This document shows, in pieces, positions 44,281 through 53,578 of a stretch of 64,000 bases of DNA; position 1 is the stretch's first letter; every line of letters starts with the position of its first letter. The notes beneath the pieces are model-generated. The model did no database searches and was not told where the DNA came from. It was given only the letters and a program-made list of their open reading frames with translations. The stretch spans positions 1 to 64,000 of IMG/VR virus record IMGVR_UViG_3300025009_000068. One strand, given 5' to 3'. A program made the translations under genes and the position numbers. The stretch is from a virus.

Positions 44281-45939
44281 TTAATTATCCCCTAAATTTA
44301 TCCAAGTAACCGTGATGGTCCCATTGGCGGTCAAAGAGTCTGCCGCACCGGTCGTGATGTCGGCATCATCCACTTCCACGTTTAGATACAGATCGATGGC
44401 CGTTGTGTGACCGTCGTGATAAACCTGCTCGGTGACGGTGCTTTGGAAATCAGCGGCAGCAACACTTGCTACCGCCTGAGTGGTTGCCACCGTGGGGACC
44501 CAGTCGTCTTCCGTGGTCGGATTATGCAGGGTAGGGGTAGCCTCTGCTGCCGTAGTGCCGAGCGAGATATCGCCGTCAAAAGCAGCGTCTATCGTTCCTG
44601 ACGCCTCGGTCAGAGTGAGGTCGGCCACGACACCCATGGCGAGCAATCTGCCCTCGGGGAAGTCGTAGATTTTCAGCCCGCCGTAAGCAGCGGCCCCGCC
44701 CGGATCGGTGATTGCAATGGTTGCATTGGTCAACGTGAAGACGGTTTGGCATATCGCCCCAACACATCTTTCCGCAGCCACGACACCGGCACCGGCTCCA
44801 GCTTCTACGCCGGGTGTACCAGCTATAATCACATCATCAAGAGCTGAACCGATGGTGATGGTGTCCTTTACCGAATTGTCCGTTCCGATGTTGTAAGTGG
44901 CTCCCAAGGTTCCGTTTACAGCAAAGATGCCCCCTGCGCTCTCCATGGATACCGTAAGATCGTCGGCAACCGCGAAGTCCATATCATCGGCTGTATCGAG
45001 GGTAATGTCCTCGCCTTCGATATCCACATCATCCAGGGCCGAACCTATGTCTATATCGTCAGCAACCGAATTGTCCGTTCCTATGCTATAAACTGCCCCA
45101 AGGGTCCCGTCGAACGAAGCGATACCGCCTGCGGTCTCCATTCGGACAGTGTAATCATCGGCTACGTTGAATTCCAGGTCGTCCGCTGAGTCCAAGATCA
45201 GGTCATTACCGTAGATGGTGGTGGCATCCTTTGCCGAGCCTATATTAATGGTGTCCGCCGTGGTGTCGTCGGTGCCGATATTGATGGTAAAACCGGACGT
45301 ACCGGTAACAGCAAAAATGCCTCCGGCTGATTCCATGGTAAAGGTCCAGTCATCGGCTACCGTTGCATTGCCATCATCGGCTGTATCGAGGGTAATGTCC
45401 TCTCCTTCAATGTCAACGTCATCCTTTGCAGACCCGATATCGATGTTGTCGGCCGTGGTGTCATCCTCTGCAATGGAGTAAACCAGCCCGGCCGTGCCAT
45501 CAATGTCGATCAACCCAGATGCCGTAGTGCTGGTGATCTGAATGTTGTCCACGGAGCTTACGATGATGTCGCCGCCATTGGTTAGCGTCTCCACCTTTAC
45601 GGAATCGGCCCCTGACCCTTCGCTTGAAATGAGAATGGAAGCGTTTTGGTTTCCGTTGAGATCGAAAATCATGTCCTCGCCGGCAGCACTGGCTGTCACC
45701 GTAAAGATCATGTCACCTGTAGTGTCCACGTCGAGACTGTCCATGGATACAATTTTCCCGCCGCGGGTAATCTCGAGCTTGTTTACGGTGAGGACTTCGT
45801 AGCGAGCCGCCTCCGCGATTGTGATCCCGAGAAAACAAATAATCCCCAGGAAGAGAGTGAGGACCTTGCCGAGGGTTTCCTTTTTGCTGCTTTTGGTGAT
45901 GGTGGTGCTTTGGGTAATTCTTTTGTCAATTCTTTCCAT
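44281..45939 (-). CDS. Exported protein with acidic beta repeats
   Basis: A 552-residue protein with ATG after AAGGAGAACCACGA. It has a long basic n-region and hydrophobic core (VLTLFLGIICFLGITI), then a signal peptidase I site (AEA before ARYE). Residues ~140-370 hold about four imperfect tandem repeats of ~60 residues, each with ADDIDIGSA and DVDIEGEDITLDTADD, acidic beta strands that may bind calcium (inference). The C-terminal ~200 residues are a non-repeated beta domain (KIYDFPEGRLLAMG). It lies upstream of the scaffold gene, so it is expressed as a late protein; a virion-surface or adhesin role is possible. Confidence 0.6.
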   Translation of the reverse strand: MERIDKRITQSTTITKSSKKETLGKVLTLFLGIICFLGITIAEAARYEVLTVNKLEITRGGKIVSMDSLDVDTTGDMIFTVTASAAGEDMIFDLNGNQNASILISSEGSGADSVKVETLTNGGDIIVSSVDNIQITSTTASGLIDIDGTAGLVYSIAEDDTTADNIDIGSAKDDVDIEGEDITLDTADDGNATVADDWTFTMESAGGIFAVTGTSGFTINIGTDDTTADTINIGSAKDATTIYGNDLILDSADDLEFNVADDYTVRMETAGGIASFDGTLGAVYSIGTDNSVADDIDIGSALDDVDIEGEDITLDTADDMDFAVADDLTVSMESAGGIFAVNGTLGATYNIGTDNSVKDTITIGSALDDVIIAGTPGVEAGAGAGVVAAERCVGAICQTVFTLTNATIAITDPGGAAAYGGLKIYDFPEGRLLAMGVVADLTLTEASGTIDAAFDGDISLGTTAAEATPTLHNPTTEDDWVPTVATTQAVASVAAADFQSTVTEQVYHDGHTTAIDLYLNVEVDDADITTGAADSLTANGTITVTWINLGDN

Positions 45940-45999
45940 TTCGTGGTTCTCCTTTTCTTTTTTTCGTTGTTATGGCTGTAGCATGGTGCATGGTGCATA

Positions 46000-46299
46000 T
46001 TATTTTCGTTGGGGTTTAACCCAAACCCCATGGGTGGTATTCCACGCCTTGCCATGGGCGTTATAGCTCATGATCCGAAACATCAAGAGCCCCTTATCGG
46101 GAGCGCCACGCCAAACGTACTCGGTCTTGGCGCTCCCCGTGTCCCGAATCTCTCCCCATGACCGGCCCCTAGTCGTTGAGATCTGGAGCTTGTAGCCGGT
46201 CGCTCCGGCTGAGGCGTCCCACTCCAACGGGATGTCTGCCGCGAAGGAATAGGACGCAAGAATGATGGTGATAGCTATCGTAAGCAGTATTCTCCCCAT
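46000..46299 (-). CDS. Exported single fibronectin type III protein
   Basis: A 99-residue protein with ATG after GGAGAAGGATTG. Signal peptide at residues 1-20 (ILLTIAITIILASYSFA, cleaved before ADIP). The mature part fits one fibronectin type III domain: WDASAGATGYKLQIS, then TEYVWRGAPDKGLLMFRI with the usual Tyr/Trp core, and a final YNAHGKAWN strand. A single Fn3 module exported with neighbouring adhesin-like proteins suggests surface binding. Confidence 0.65.
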   Translation of the reverse strand: MGRILLTIAITIILASYSFAADIPLEWDASAGATGYKLQISTTRGRSWGEIRDTGSAKTEYVWRGAPDKGLLMFRIMSYNAHGKAWNTTHGVWVKPQRK

Positions 46300-46350
46300 C
46301 AATCCTTCTCCGCTCCAACAAAATATCAACGCACCCACCCAACCGTCTCC

Positions 46351-47319
46351 TTAGCTGGCCCCGCCGTCCTCCCATTGGTTTCTATAATTGAGTCCATCTG
46401 CTACCGTGGAGGATCGGTTGTGAAGGCACATATAACTCCCTGCCGTCGCTGGTGAATCTATGCAGTCCCCGGCCCCAATACCCGCCGAGTATGACCCGCC
46501 CACATCACCGTTGAATTGCATCGCGTCAGACACCATATCAACGGTCAACACGGCAGCAGCATCAGTCCGGTAACACGCAAAATAGTTCGCAGTTGCAGGA
46601 TGCCGAATCGTGCCGGCAACGGAAGCATGGAAAACCGAACCGGACTGAGCAGGTCCAGGCCCGAACTGATAGACGTCGTTGATGTCCCAGTTGTTGTCGG
46701 TCCCACCTGCAAGAGTGCAGGTTGCTCCGGTGGCTGTCGAGGCTGTAACCGTGCAGCTTGATGTATCTGTGACGTTGTAGAGCATCATACCAACTTTTGC
46801 AGAGGTGGCGCTTGAATCGTCGGCATGGATCAGCGTCGCACTGTCATCGGTTGTGGTGTGAACGCCGGATGGTGCGGTCAGAATAATGGTATCCATGAGG
46901 CGCGGAGCCTTGGTCTCCACCGCAGTCTCAAGATCCTGAAACGCTTCCGGGAGCTTGGGGTCATCTCTGACTGTTGACCCCGTGAATGTCCCGTAAGTGT
47001 TACCAGGAACTAAAGCCACGGATGTGCTTGAAGCTGCCGCAGCCTCAGCATTTGTGGCGGTCTCGATCTTCCCTGCCACTGTCGAGGATGCGGCAGGGAC
47101 ACCAGCGACCACATCTATAGACCCAACCCCGCCAGTCTCACTCAACGCTCCATTGGAAACCTGAATTTCATAAACAGGCTTCTTGCTGGGACTTCCATCA
47201 GGCTCGGAAACAAGAATGCGGCCTCGCGCGGCATGGGAGCAAGGAAGATGAAATGATACGACAAAAAAGCATGCGATAAAAAATGTAAACAGCAAATATT
47301 TATATGATTTCATGCCCAT
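46351..47319 (-). CDS. Exported Cys-rich tail/adhesin-like protein
   Basis: A 322-residue protein. ATG at 47319 has AGGAG upstream, with a second ATG at 47313; the spacing does not decide between them. It has a strong signal peptide (YLLFTFFIACFFVVSFHLPCSHA before ARGR). The mature protein has at least five cysteines in near pairs (SCTV, TCTL, FACYR, DCID, YMCLH), consistent with periplasmic disulphide formation. It is rich in Ala/Ser/Thr beta repeats. No family is recognised. It belongs to the block of exported proteins upstream of the scaffold gene. Confidence 0.6.
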   Translation of the reverse strand: MGMKSYKYLLFTFFIACFFVVSFHLPCSHAARGRILVSEPDGSPSKKPVYEIQVSNGALSETGGVGSIDVVAGVPAASSTVAGKIETATNAEAAAASSTSVALVPGNTYGTFTGSTVRDDPKLPEAFQDLETAVETKAPRLMDTIILTAPSGVHTTTDDSATLIHADDSSATSAKVGMMLYNVTDTSSCTVTASTATGATCTLAGGTDNNWDINDVYQFGPGPAQSGSVFHASVAGTIRHPATANYFACYRTDAAAVLTVDMVSDAMQFNGDVGGSYSAGIGAGDCIDSPATAGSYMCLHNRSSTVADGLNYRNQWEDGGAS

Positions 47320-47344
47320 GCAACTCCTTTGATGACTTCTATTC

Positions 47345-47857
47345 CTATGGCCTCTCAATATCAATGTAGATCACTCCGCCGTTCGCTGCCCCGGCAGCAC
47401 TAACAGCCACCGTGACCTTCTCAAAAATCCACAACTCTCCCAGCACGGGGAGCGCGGGCTCGGTCACAGTGGCGCTGCGATTGTCCAAACTCCCGCCATC
47501 CAGATCGATTCCCGTAGCTGCCCCAGAGAGAGAAATGTCGTAAGCTGCATCCGGAGCGAGAGCACCCCCCGACGGATCGGTGATAAACTGGTCAATGCGG
47601 CCAAGAAGTGGAATGGCGGTGGTGCATGCGTAGGCCCCGGCTCCATCCGATGTCCAGGCTATTGCATAGCGCGTGGTATGGCCATGGGTCGAGGGAGTGA
47701 GGGAGCAATCCACGGCATGAGAGACTGACGGGAACGAAAGGAGTGCCATAAAAATGAGAATGGAGGCCACAGCCATGGTAGCGGCCGCTGTCAGGATTGC
47801 CTTGAAGGGTGGAATCCCTCTCCTCTTCGCCGTATTTACCTTTATCACTCTCTTCAT
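47345..47857 (-). CDS. Exported small structural-like protein
   Basis: A 170-residue protein with ATG at 47857 after GGGAGATAAGGCC. Basic n-region (MKRVIKVNTAKRRG), hydrophobic core and a cleavage site after SVSHA. The mature part is beta-rich with two Cys (VDCSL, YACTT) that could pair. It ends 25 bases before the next exported gene and starts 4 bases after the small helical gene. Function unknown. Confidence 0.6.
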   Translation of the reverse strand: MKRVIKVNTAKRRGIPPFKAILTAAATMAVASILIFMALLSFPSVSHAVDCSLTPSTHGHTTRYAIAWTSDGAGAYACTTAIPLLGRIDQFITDPSGGALAPDAAYDISLSGAATGIDLDGGSLDNRSATVTEPALPVLGELWIFEKVTVAVSAAGAANGGVIYIDIERP

Positions 47858-47861
47858 GGCC

Positions 47862-48155
47862 TTATCTCCCTTTCCCTTGGAGCACGTCAAGTGCCGTAAG
47901 TTTCGCCGTCAAAATATCCGAAAGAATGCGAGCGGCCCCCTGGGACCTCACCAGGGCGTCCCCGCTGCACTCCACGCATTGCATTGCCATTTCCCGGTAA
48001 AGCCGCTGCTCCCATTGAAGGATGGTTTTGAATTGCTGGTCTTGGGATAGCTTGGAGATCGCCAGCAGCACGCGCCGGTCTTCTTCCTTCTCGGGATTGA
48101 GTTGCTCGAGAAAATAAAGAGAGGGGGTTATCGTTGCTGCATTTGCCATGGTCAT
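47862..48155 (-). CDS. Small helical protein translationally coupled to portal
   Basis: A 97-residue, charged helical protein (NPEKEEDRRVLLAISKLSQ) with two close cysteines (QCVEC). Its ATG overlaps the portal stop codon as TAATG, so translation is probably coupled; an ATG at 48149 is also possible. Size and location between portal and late structural genes are usual for small phage assembly proteins. No family is recognised. Confidence 0.6.
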   Translation of the reverse strand: MTMANAATITPSLYFLEQLNPEKEEDRRVLLAISKLSQDQQFKTILQWEQRLYREMAMQCVECSGDALVRSQGAARILSDILTAKLTALDVLQGKGR

Positions 48156-50617
48156 TATTGCACCCCCCCACCATTTCCGGCACGGGCCATCATTGCCTGG
48201 AAGTCAGCCCCGCCTCCACGAACACCAGCCTGATTCATCTGCTGCGGTGCGATTATTGGTGGGCCGGCCGCTCCGTTTCCGCCTTGAAGGGGAGGGGACT
48301 GTCTGACGTTGCCACCGCCCGCGCCACCTTGTCCGCCGCCCTGCCCCTGCCCGGCCTCCATCAGCGCCTGAGCCATGACCTCCATGGGAATCCCGAGCCG
48401 CTCAGAAAGCACGCCCAGCATGGCCACCACTTTTTGCTGCTCCTGCTCTGCCGCCACGGCATCTTCATCCGGAATCAACCCGGAAAGATCGATATCCAAG
48501 CTCTCGACAGCGCTCCTCACAAGCTCGGCCATTGCGGGCTTCCCGAGGATTTCGAGGATGATCGGAGATCGCAATGCCAACGACATGAACTCGTTCAGCC
48601 GGATCTGCCGCTGCTCCTCGACTATGAGTGCCGTGCTCCCGCGCGGAACAACAAACACATCCCCCTTCAAGGCATGATCCGAATCGTAAAGCATGACATG
48701 GTATGCGTGCTGCCTGACCGACGGCACCGTAATCCCGTCGTCGATGTGGAAGATCACGGACTTTATCCCCTTGCCGGCGGCATTCATAAGCATGCTGAGT
48801 CCCGTGGCAGTGCGCGCGGCCCCGGAGCTCTCCGACATGCCGTACACGTAATTCGGTATCCCCGTGCTCTCTCCCGCCTGCTTGGCCCAGTAGTCGTAAA
48901 CTTTTAAGAGCATGTCGGTCATGGGGTTTGGCGAGAAGAACTGAATAGGGATGGCGCTTCCCCCATTTGGGTCCCGCTTGAACTGCCACACCTTCCAGGG
49001 GGAAAACTCGTCTGATTTCTCGCCGGGCATGAGCCGTGACGCATCGGTTATGGCAACCTGCGGTCCCGAAGCCATTCCCATATTATTGACCACCGACCGC
49101 GCCGCGGCGTTGCACATATACTGCTCTGGAGCCATGACTTCCGGGAGGGCTTTCCCCCAAATCGAGCCAGGAACGTTTTCGAAGCTGGCGGAATAGTAAG
49201 GGCGATTCCCAAGCGGGTCGGGATTCACTATGGCCTTGATGACATATTGACCAACGGCCCGCGCACAGACCTGATATTCCCTTTCAGGCTCAATCGGCTC
49301 GACCTTCGTGACCATGGCGCCCGGCCGGCGCTCGGCACTTACATGCTCCCTCATTCCCCATTCGATGAGCAAGCTTCCCTGGACGGAGCCCCAGAAGATC
49401 AAAGAGTCCATTTTCCCTTCAGGATCCGAAGTGTATTCCTCTTCCCGGCTCTCTAATCGAGCGCGCTCCTGATCCTGGTAATCCCACTCGCGGTAACCGG
49501 TGCGCCCGTAGTGCTGCAAGCAAAGCCGAATCTGCTCGGAGTGATAGCCTGGAGTCCCGGCGAGGGATGCAAGCTCGGACCTGGAAATGGAATCCCGCTC
49601 CAGGAGATACCCATCCTGCAAGGTCCGGGCCCCTGGTGAAGGGAAGATGTCGAAAGGGGAAACGCGGTCATATTCCTTCACGAGCTTCTTTTCGACACGC
49701 ATTTCCGGGTTCATCAAGTCTTGTGAGTGGTCCCAGACAATCCTGGCCTTCCTGCGGATCGTCGGGCCTTTAAGGAAAGCCGTTGGGAATGTGGCGATGT
49801 CGTAGAGCAGAGAATCGAGCGCGGAATACCACCCGCCTTCCTTGAAGTCGTCATCAACCTTTTCCTCGAGCTTGTCCGACCGCTTCTTTCCTTCCTCGTC
49901 ATAAGTCGCGGAAAGCTTCTCCTTCATTTTCTCGATGCGAGTCCGCAACTCTTCGGATGATATCGGGGCACCGGCCTCGAGGATTTCACGCTGAGCCTCG
50001 ACAACCAGACGCTGCTCGAGCTGCGGTGAAAGCGTGGGGATCGGAGTTGCATTGAGAGAAAAAGGCTTCCCGCCGGGCGGGCGAAGAATGTCACGGCACC
50101 AGCTTTCGAGCGCACGACATTTGATGTTGGTGATCATAATAAAGACTTCCGAGCCACCACGGGACTGAATGAGGGTAAGCTCGTCGGCCTCGTATTCCCC
50201 GAGGCGCTGCCGCAAGCATTTAAGCAGGCGCGGCTGAATGGATTGCTGCTTGGCGTTTCGCGCGGCCTCGAAGCATGTGCGAATGTGGGTTCCAATGGAG
50301 AGAATCTGCTGCTGGTTTTGGAGCTTCTCTGCCTCGGCCTGCTGGACTTGCATGCGTGAGTGGTAATCCAGCTCATCGTTTGAGATGAGGCGCATGTAGG
50401 GCTGAGGAGGAAGAGAAGACGGCGGAGGCGGTTGGTAAGGCGGATAGGGCTGGGAAGGAGAGAGAAGCCTTGAAGGTGGAAGGCCTTGCTGCGGCGCTGC
50501 TTGTGATGCCTGGCCGGTAGGCATTTGCTGTGCCTGCCCCACCTGGAATACCGGCACGGCTTGCTGTCTCATCCATCCCTGTTGGAGCCCGCCGCCACCA
50601 CCCATGCCGCCTACCAT
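48155..50617 (-). CDS. Portal protein
   Basis: An 820-residue protein; I chose the ATG at 50617 because GGAG lies 8 bases upstream. The N-terminus is Gly/Gln/Pro-rich. The core (residues ~100-780) has the portal pattern of podoviruses: long helices, a beta-rich clip-region with TPIPTLSPQLEQRLVVEAQ nearby, and a conserved WIAM-like stem area (NPMTDMLLKVYDYWAKQAGESTGIPNYVYG). It forms the dodecameric DNA channel at one capsid vertex and binds TerL. Its place right after TerL agrees. The C-terminus is Gln/Gly-rich with a SPPLQGG from the dispersed motif. Confidence 0.82.
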   Translation of the reverse strand: MVGGMGGGGGLQQGWMRQQAVPVFQVGQAQQMPTGQASQAAPQQGLPPSRLLSPSQPYPPYQPPPPSSLPPQPYMRLISNDELDYHSRMQVQQAEAEKLQNQQQILSIGTHIRTCFEAARNAKQQSIQPRLLKCLRQRLGEYEADELTLIQSRGGSEVFIMITNIKCRALESWCRDILRPPGGKPFSLNATPIPTLSPQLEQRLVVEAQREILEAGAPISSEELRTRIEKMKEKLSATYDEEGKKRSDKLEEKVDDDFKEGGWYSALDSLLYDIATFPTAFLKGPTIRRKARIVWDHSQDLMNPEMRVEKKLVKEYDRVSPFDIFPSPGARTLQDGYLLERDSISRSELASLAGTPGYHSEQIRLCLQHYGRTGYREWDYQDQERARLESREEEYTSDPEGKMDSLIFWGSVQGSLLIEWGMREHVSAERRPGAMVTKVEPIEPEREYQVCARAVGQYVIKAIVNPDPLGNRPYYSASFENVPGSIWGKALPEVMAPEQYMCNAAARSVVNNMGMASGPQVAITDASRLMPGEKSDEFSPWKVWQFKRDPNGGSAIPIQFFSPNPMTDMLLKVYDYWAKQAGESTGIPNYVYGMSESSGAARTATGLSMLMNAAGKGIKSVIFHIDDGITVPSVRQHAYHVMLYDSDHALKGDVFVVPRGSTALIVEEQRQIRLNEFMSLALRSPIILEILGKPAMAELVRSAVESLDIDLSGLIPDEDAVAAEQEQQKVVAMLGVLSERLGIPMEVMAQALMEAGQGQGGGQGGAGGGNVRQSPPLQGGNGAAGPPIIAPQQMNQAGVRGGGADFQAMMARAGNGGGVQ

Positions 50618-50728
50618 ATTGATTTCTCCGTGGAGGTTGGATTTTTTGTGCACCAATTGGATATTGTTGACATTTTTGAATCAATTCCACCTTCAAGGTT
50701 ATATTTCTGGTTATATTTCTCTGCCATT

Positions 50729-52393
50729 TTACATCTTCCCAACCTTGAAAGCCTTGAAAGCCCCGGCGTGCGTCTCCACCCCGCTCCCGCCGAGCGCCAC
50801 GTCAAACCGATGCCCCATGGCGAGCTGCTGAAAAGCGTCGGCCCCATGCGCGTGCTCATCTTCAACGGGACTGCTGCTATATTGCTGCATGGCCTCGTTC
50901 CACTTTCGCCGGTAGTTTTCCAGGTGGATGATGCCCCTCTCGCACTTCTGCTCATCGAACCAGCAAAGGGGAAGAATTACCCGGGCGGCCTCGATGGAGT
51001 CAGCCTTGGCCTGCACTCTCGGAATGGTCTGGAAGTGGATACCGAGGCCGGCCGCGATTGCCTTCCGGCTCCTGCCCTGCTCATCTAGCACTCGAGTCTC
51101 GATATCGTGAGGGGCGTAGTGAGTGCCATACCTGTAGCCACTCTGCTGCATGCCTTGCGCGCCGTTCGCGCCGTTCGCGCCGTTCGCTCCTTGCAAGCCC
51201 CGCAAACCCTGCCCTTGCTGCCGCTTAACCAGTTCGTCCCGATAGTAAGCAAATCCTTCTCCGGAGAACTCGAAATACTCAATGACGTGGATCTCTTTCA
51301 CCACGCTCTGCGTGAACCAAATCGCCATGTATCCGTCGAGCCCAAGGTCCCACCAGGTGTCCACCAGCAAATTCGGCTGATAGGGCACCCGGCAGATCCT
51401 GCCATCCGACCGAACTTTTGCCATCTCGGACGCCCAGAAGGCGCCCTCGATCTGCTGCTCAAAAGCCTCCTCGGGGGTGGAAGGATACTCGGACTTGATC
51501 TTGTCCCCGAGGTCCTCTTTCTTCTTGATGTACCATGCTTTCTGATTGTGCGTGAGGCGAAGGCCAGGGCACGCCATCTCGGTCAGGGCGAAATACTGGA
51601 TCATGGTCTGTGGAATGGGAACGATGCGAGCATCCTCGTCCGAGAGCACATTCTTGGGATCGTCGGGCCATCCAAAGAAGTGCATCTTCCAGTCGAGTTG
51701 AGTAAGGCGATTTCCTTGACGCTGGTTGTTCAGGGCCTTTTGAGAGTAATCGTAGAAATATCCGGCCCGGCCCTCGGCTGTAGATTCGATGATGGTAACT
51801 TCGCCAACATGAACTGTATTCAGGGCTCCGGTTACAATTTCCTGCGCTTTGTCGGGATGCTTCGCACAGATTTTCCCAAACTCAGAAACGAGAAGGTATT
51901 GAAGAGTGCCGGACCGCATTGACCGACCAACGCGAATGCACGAGTCGTTTTCAAAGTGGAGCTCGTTCTTGGCCTCCGTCTTCGAGGGCTTAATCGCCTT
52001 CCGGAATTGATCCGGCAAATTGTCATAGGCGAAGCGGACCTTGTTCACGAAGATCTTGATAACGTCCGCATCGGTGTGAGCAATGATCCCAGCTTCAACG
52101 CATGAGTTGAAGAGGCAGCAATCAAGGAAGAAAATGCAGACGGCGGTTGTTATGCCGTGCTGCCTGGATTTCAGGACAATGTTTTTGTGCCAAAGCCCTT
52201 TCAGGAGACGGAATTGCCGCTGATTCAGGCGGAACCGCACCTTCTTCCCGGATTCGTTTTTCACAAAGTAAAGGTGATTCAGCCGCCAGTATTGGCTTGA
52301 GACAAGGGCCTCCTCTTCTTGGAAGGGATAGTCCTCGTTGGGAAGGGATTGCGTTTCAATCGCCGAAGATCCCGCCTGTCCAGCCTGCATCAC
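50729..52393 (-). CDS. terL: Terminase large subunit
   Basis: A 554-residue ATPase/nuclease that pumps DNA into the capsid through the portal. The N-terminal ATPase has a Walker-A-like KSRQHGITT, a Walker-B-like LLVSEFGKI, and a motif III region TIIESTAEG. The C-terminal RNase H-like nuclease carries DTWWDLGLDG and an acidic HGADAF segment. Between ATPase and nuclease elements there is an in-frame run of GAN repeats (DNA 51154-51189) not usual for the family. GTG or ATG starts lie at 52393/52390, just 3 bases after the lysin stop. Length is normal for TerL. Confidence 0.88.
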   Translation of the reverse strand: MMQAGQAGSSAIETQSLPNEDYPFQEEEALVSSQYWRLNHLYFVKNESGKKVRFRLNQRQFRLLKGLWHKNIVLKSRQHGITTAVCIFFLDCCLFNSCVEAGIIAHTDADVIKIFVNKVRFAYDNLPDQFRKAIKPSKTEAKNELHFENDSCIRVGRSMRSGTLQYLLVSEFGKICAKHPDKAQEIVTGALNTVHVGEVTIIESTAEGRAGYFYDYSQKALNNQRQGNRLTQLDWKMHFFGWPDDPKNVLSDEDARIVPIPQTMIQYFALTEMACPGLRLTHNQKAWYIKKKEDLGDKIKSEYPSTPEEAFEQQIEGAFWASEMAKVRSDGRICRVPYQPNLLVDTWWDLGLDGYMAIWFTQSVVKEIHVIEYFEFSGEGFAYYRDELVKRQQGQGLRGLQGANGANGANGAQGMQQSGYRYGTHYAPHDIETRVLDEQGRSRKAIAAGLGIHFQTIPRVQAKADSIEAARVILPLCWFDEQKCERGIIHLENYRRKWNEAMQQYSSSPVEDEHAHGADAFQQLAMGHRFDVALGGSGVETHAGAFKAFKVGKM

Positions 52394-52396
52394 CCC

Positions 52397-52834
52397 TTAC
52401 CGCCCTTTCTTTCTTTCCTTGTAGAACCGGTGCCGATTGATTTTGACGATGAACTCCATCTTCTCGGCATCGTCCACCCAGCTTGGATCACACCCGACGG
52501 CACAGTAATGCGTGGCCCCCTTCACCGGATCAACAGTAGCCCCGGCAAGCGCAAGTTGAGCCACGGCCAAGCACGCAGGATCATAGTAGCCCTGAATCAC
52601 CATGCGCTCCAGCCCCGGAAGGTTGGGATCGCCAGGGTTGAAGCAAGAGAACTGTTTTGGTTTCAGGATCACGGATTTGACGGAGTTTCCCCACCAGGAG
52701 GGGTGGAGGGCGCGATTCAGGACGACATGAGCAACGGCGAGCTTCCCGATGGGAGGTTCCCCGCGAGCCTCGCCCCACAGGAGAAGGGTTAAAAGCTCGG
52801 GAGCAGAAAGATCGTCAAAGTCCATTGTCGCCAT
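52397..52834 (-). CDS. SleB-type cell wall hydrolase (endolysin)
   Basis: A 145-residue protein with ATG after AAGGAGAAATCC. The pattern LLLWGEARGEPPIGKLAVAH, VVLNRALHPSWWG, QFSCFN, and a final AxxATHYCAxGCDPSW fits hydrolase_2/SleB-like lysins, with the Glu near the N-terminus as candidate catalytic residue. It degrades peptidoglycan for release. It has no signal peptide, so a holin would be needed; a holin-like gene is at 53954. It lies directly upstream of TerL and after a 23-bp repeat array. Confidence 0.82.
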   Translation of the reverse strand: MATMDFDDLSAPELLTLLLWGEARGEPPIGKLAVAHVVLNRALHPSWWGNSVKSVILKPKQFSCFNPGDPNLPGLERMVIQGYYDPACLAVAQLALAGATVDPVKGATHYCAVGCDPSWVDDAEKMEFIVKINRHRFYKERKKGR

Positions 52835-52866
52835 GGATTTCTCCTTCTTGGTGGAGTTGCCAGATC

Positions 52867-52970
52867 GCGCTTCACCGTCAGCCGTTATCGCGCTTCACCG
52901 TCAGCCGTTATCGCGCTTCACCGTCAGCCGTTATCGCGCTTCACCGTCAGCCATTCTCACGCTTCACTCT
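52867..52970. repeat. 23-bp tandem direct repeat array
   Basis: Four full copies and one partial copy of a 23-bp unit (starting GCGCTTCACCGTCAGCC) lie in the gap between the gene ending at 52964 and the lysin start at 52834. Copies at 52867, 52890 and 52913 are identical; the one at 52936 has a few changes, and a degenerate partial copy starts at 52959. There are no spacers, so it is not a CRISPR. Iteron-like repeats next to lysis/terminase genes could be a packaging or replication site or an operator array. Confidence 0.8.
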
Positions 52971-53563
52971 CGGCCGCGCTCGGCCTCATAGACATGCTCA
53001 TCCGGCCATCCACCCCTCTCGGCCGGCAGTCCCCGGGTCTTTCCGTCGATCTTTGCAATCAAGGCCTTCAATCCCAACTCGCCCGACATCTCTACCTTTT
53101 CGCTCCGAGGCATCCTGGAAAGGATGAAATCCCTGTCATGGTGAGAAAGCTTCCCGCCGAGCGCCGCAAGGAAGAGGTTCGCCATTTCCATCCCGGCCGC
53201 GATCTCTCGCACGGTGTTGATGGCCCAGTCTCGCGTGTAGTTGCCCTGGGGCTGCTCGATGCAGTAGAGGATCCTGAACGCGAGCACGACATCCGGGGAT
53301 GCCTGGAAGAGGAGTTGCTTGAGATTGTCGGCGGCCGTGTTGTTCCTGGCTATGGACGCAGGGATATCAACCGGCGGCTGCTCCGGTGCGGGCGGAATGC
53401 CGTAGGGGTAAATCGAGTCGGGAGGAATTGCGGCGCCGCCTACGCTGGCACCACCCTCCATAGAAGAGGAGGGGAGCGACAAAGCGAATGGATCATGCAG
53501 GTTACCCGGACTCGGTATCCCTGGAAGGGGAGGGGCTGGTGGCTTAGCTCTGGACGCTGACAT
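52964..53563 (-). CDS. Hypothetical protein, possible small terminase
   Basis: A 199-residue protein with ATG after GAGGAGAGCATACG. The N-terminal ~75 residues are Pro-rich; residues ~75-199 are helical and charged (NNTAADNLKQLLFQA, MEMANLFLAALGGKL). A gene of this size beside TerL could be the small terminase, and the nearby repeat array could be its recognition site. However, I see no HTH motif, so this is only a suggestion. Confidence 0.5.
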   Translation of the reverse strand: MSASRAKPPAPPLPGIPSPGNLHDPFALSLPSSSMEGGASVGGAAIPPDSIYPYGIPPAPEQPPVDIPASIARNNTAADNLKQLLFQASPDVVLAFRILYCIEQPQGNYTRDWAINTVREIAAGMEMANLFLAALGGKLSHHDRDFILSRMPRSEKVEMSGELGLKALIAKIDGKTRGLPAERGGWPDEHVYEAERGRE

Positions 53564-53578
53564 CGTATGCTCTCCTCG

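Noticed and set aside
52867-52970. CRISPR array
   Set aside because: Repeats are directly adjacent with no spacers and no cas genes.
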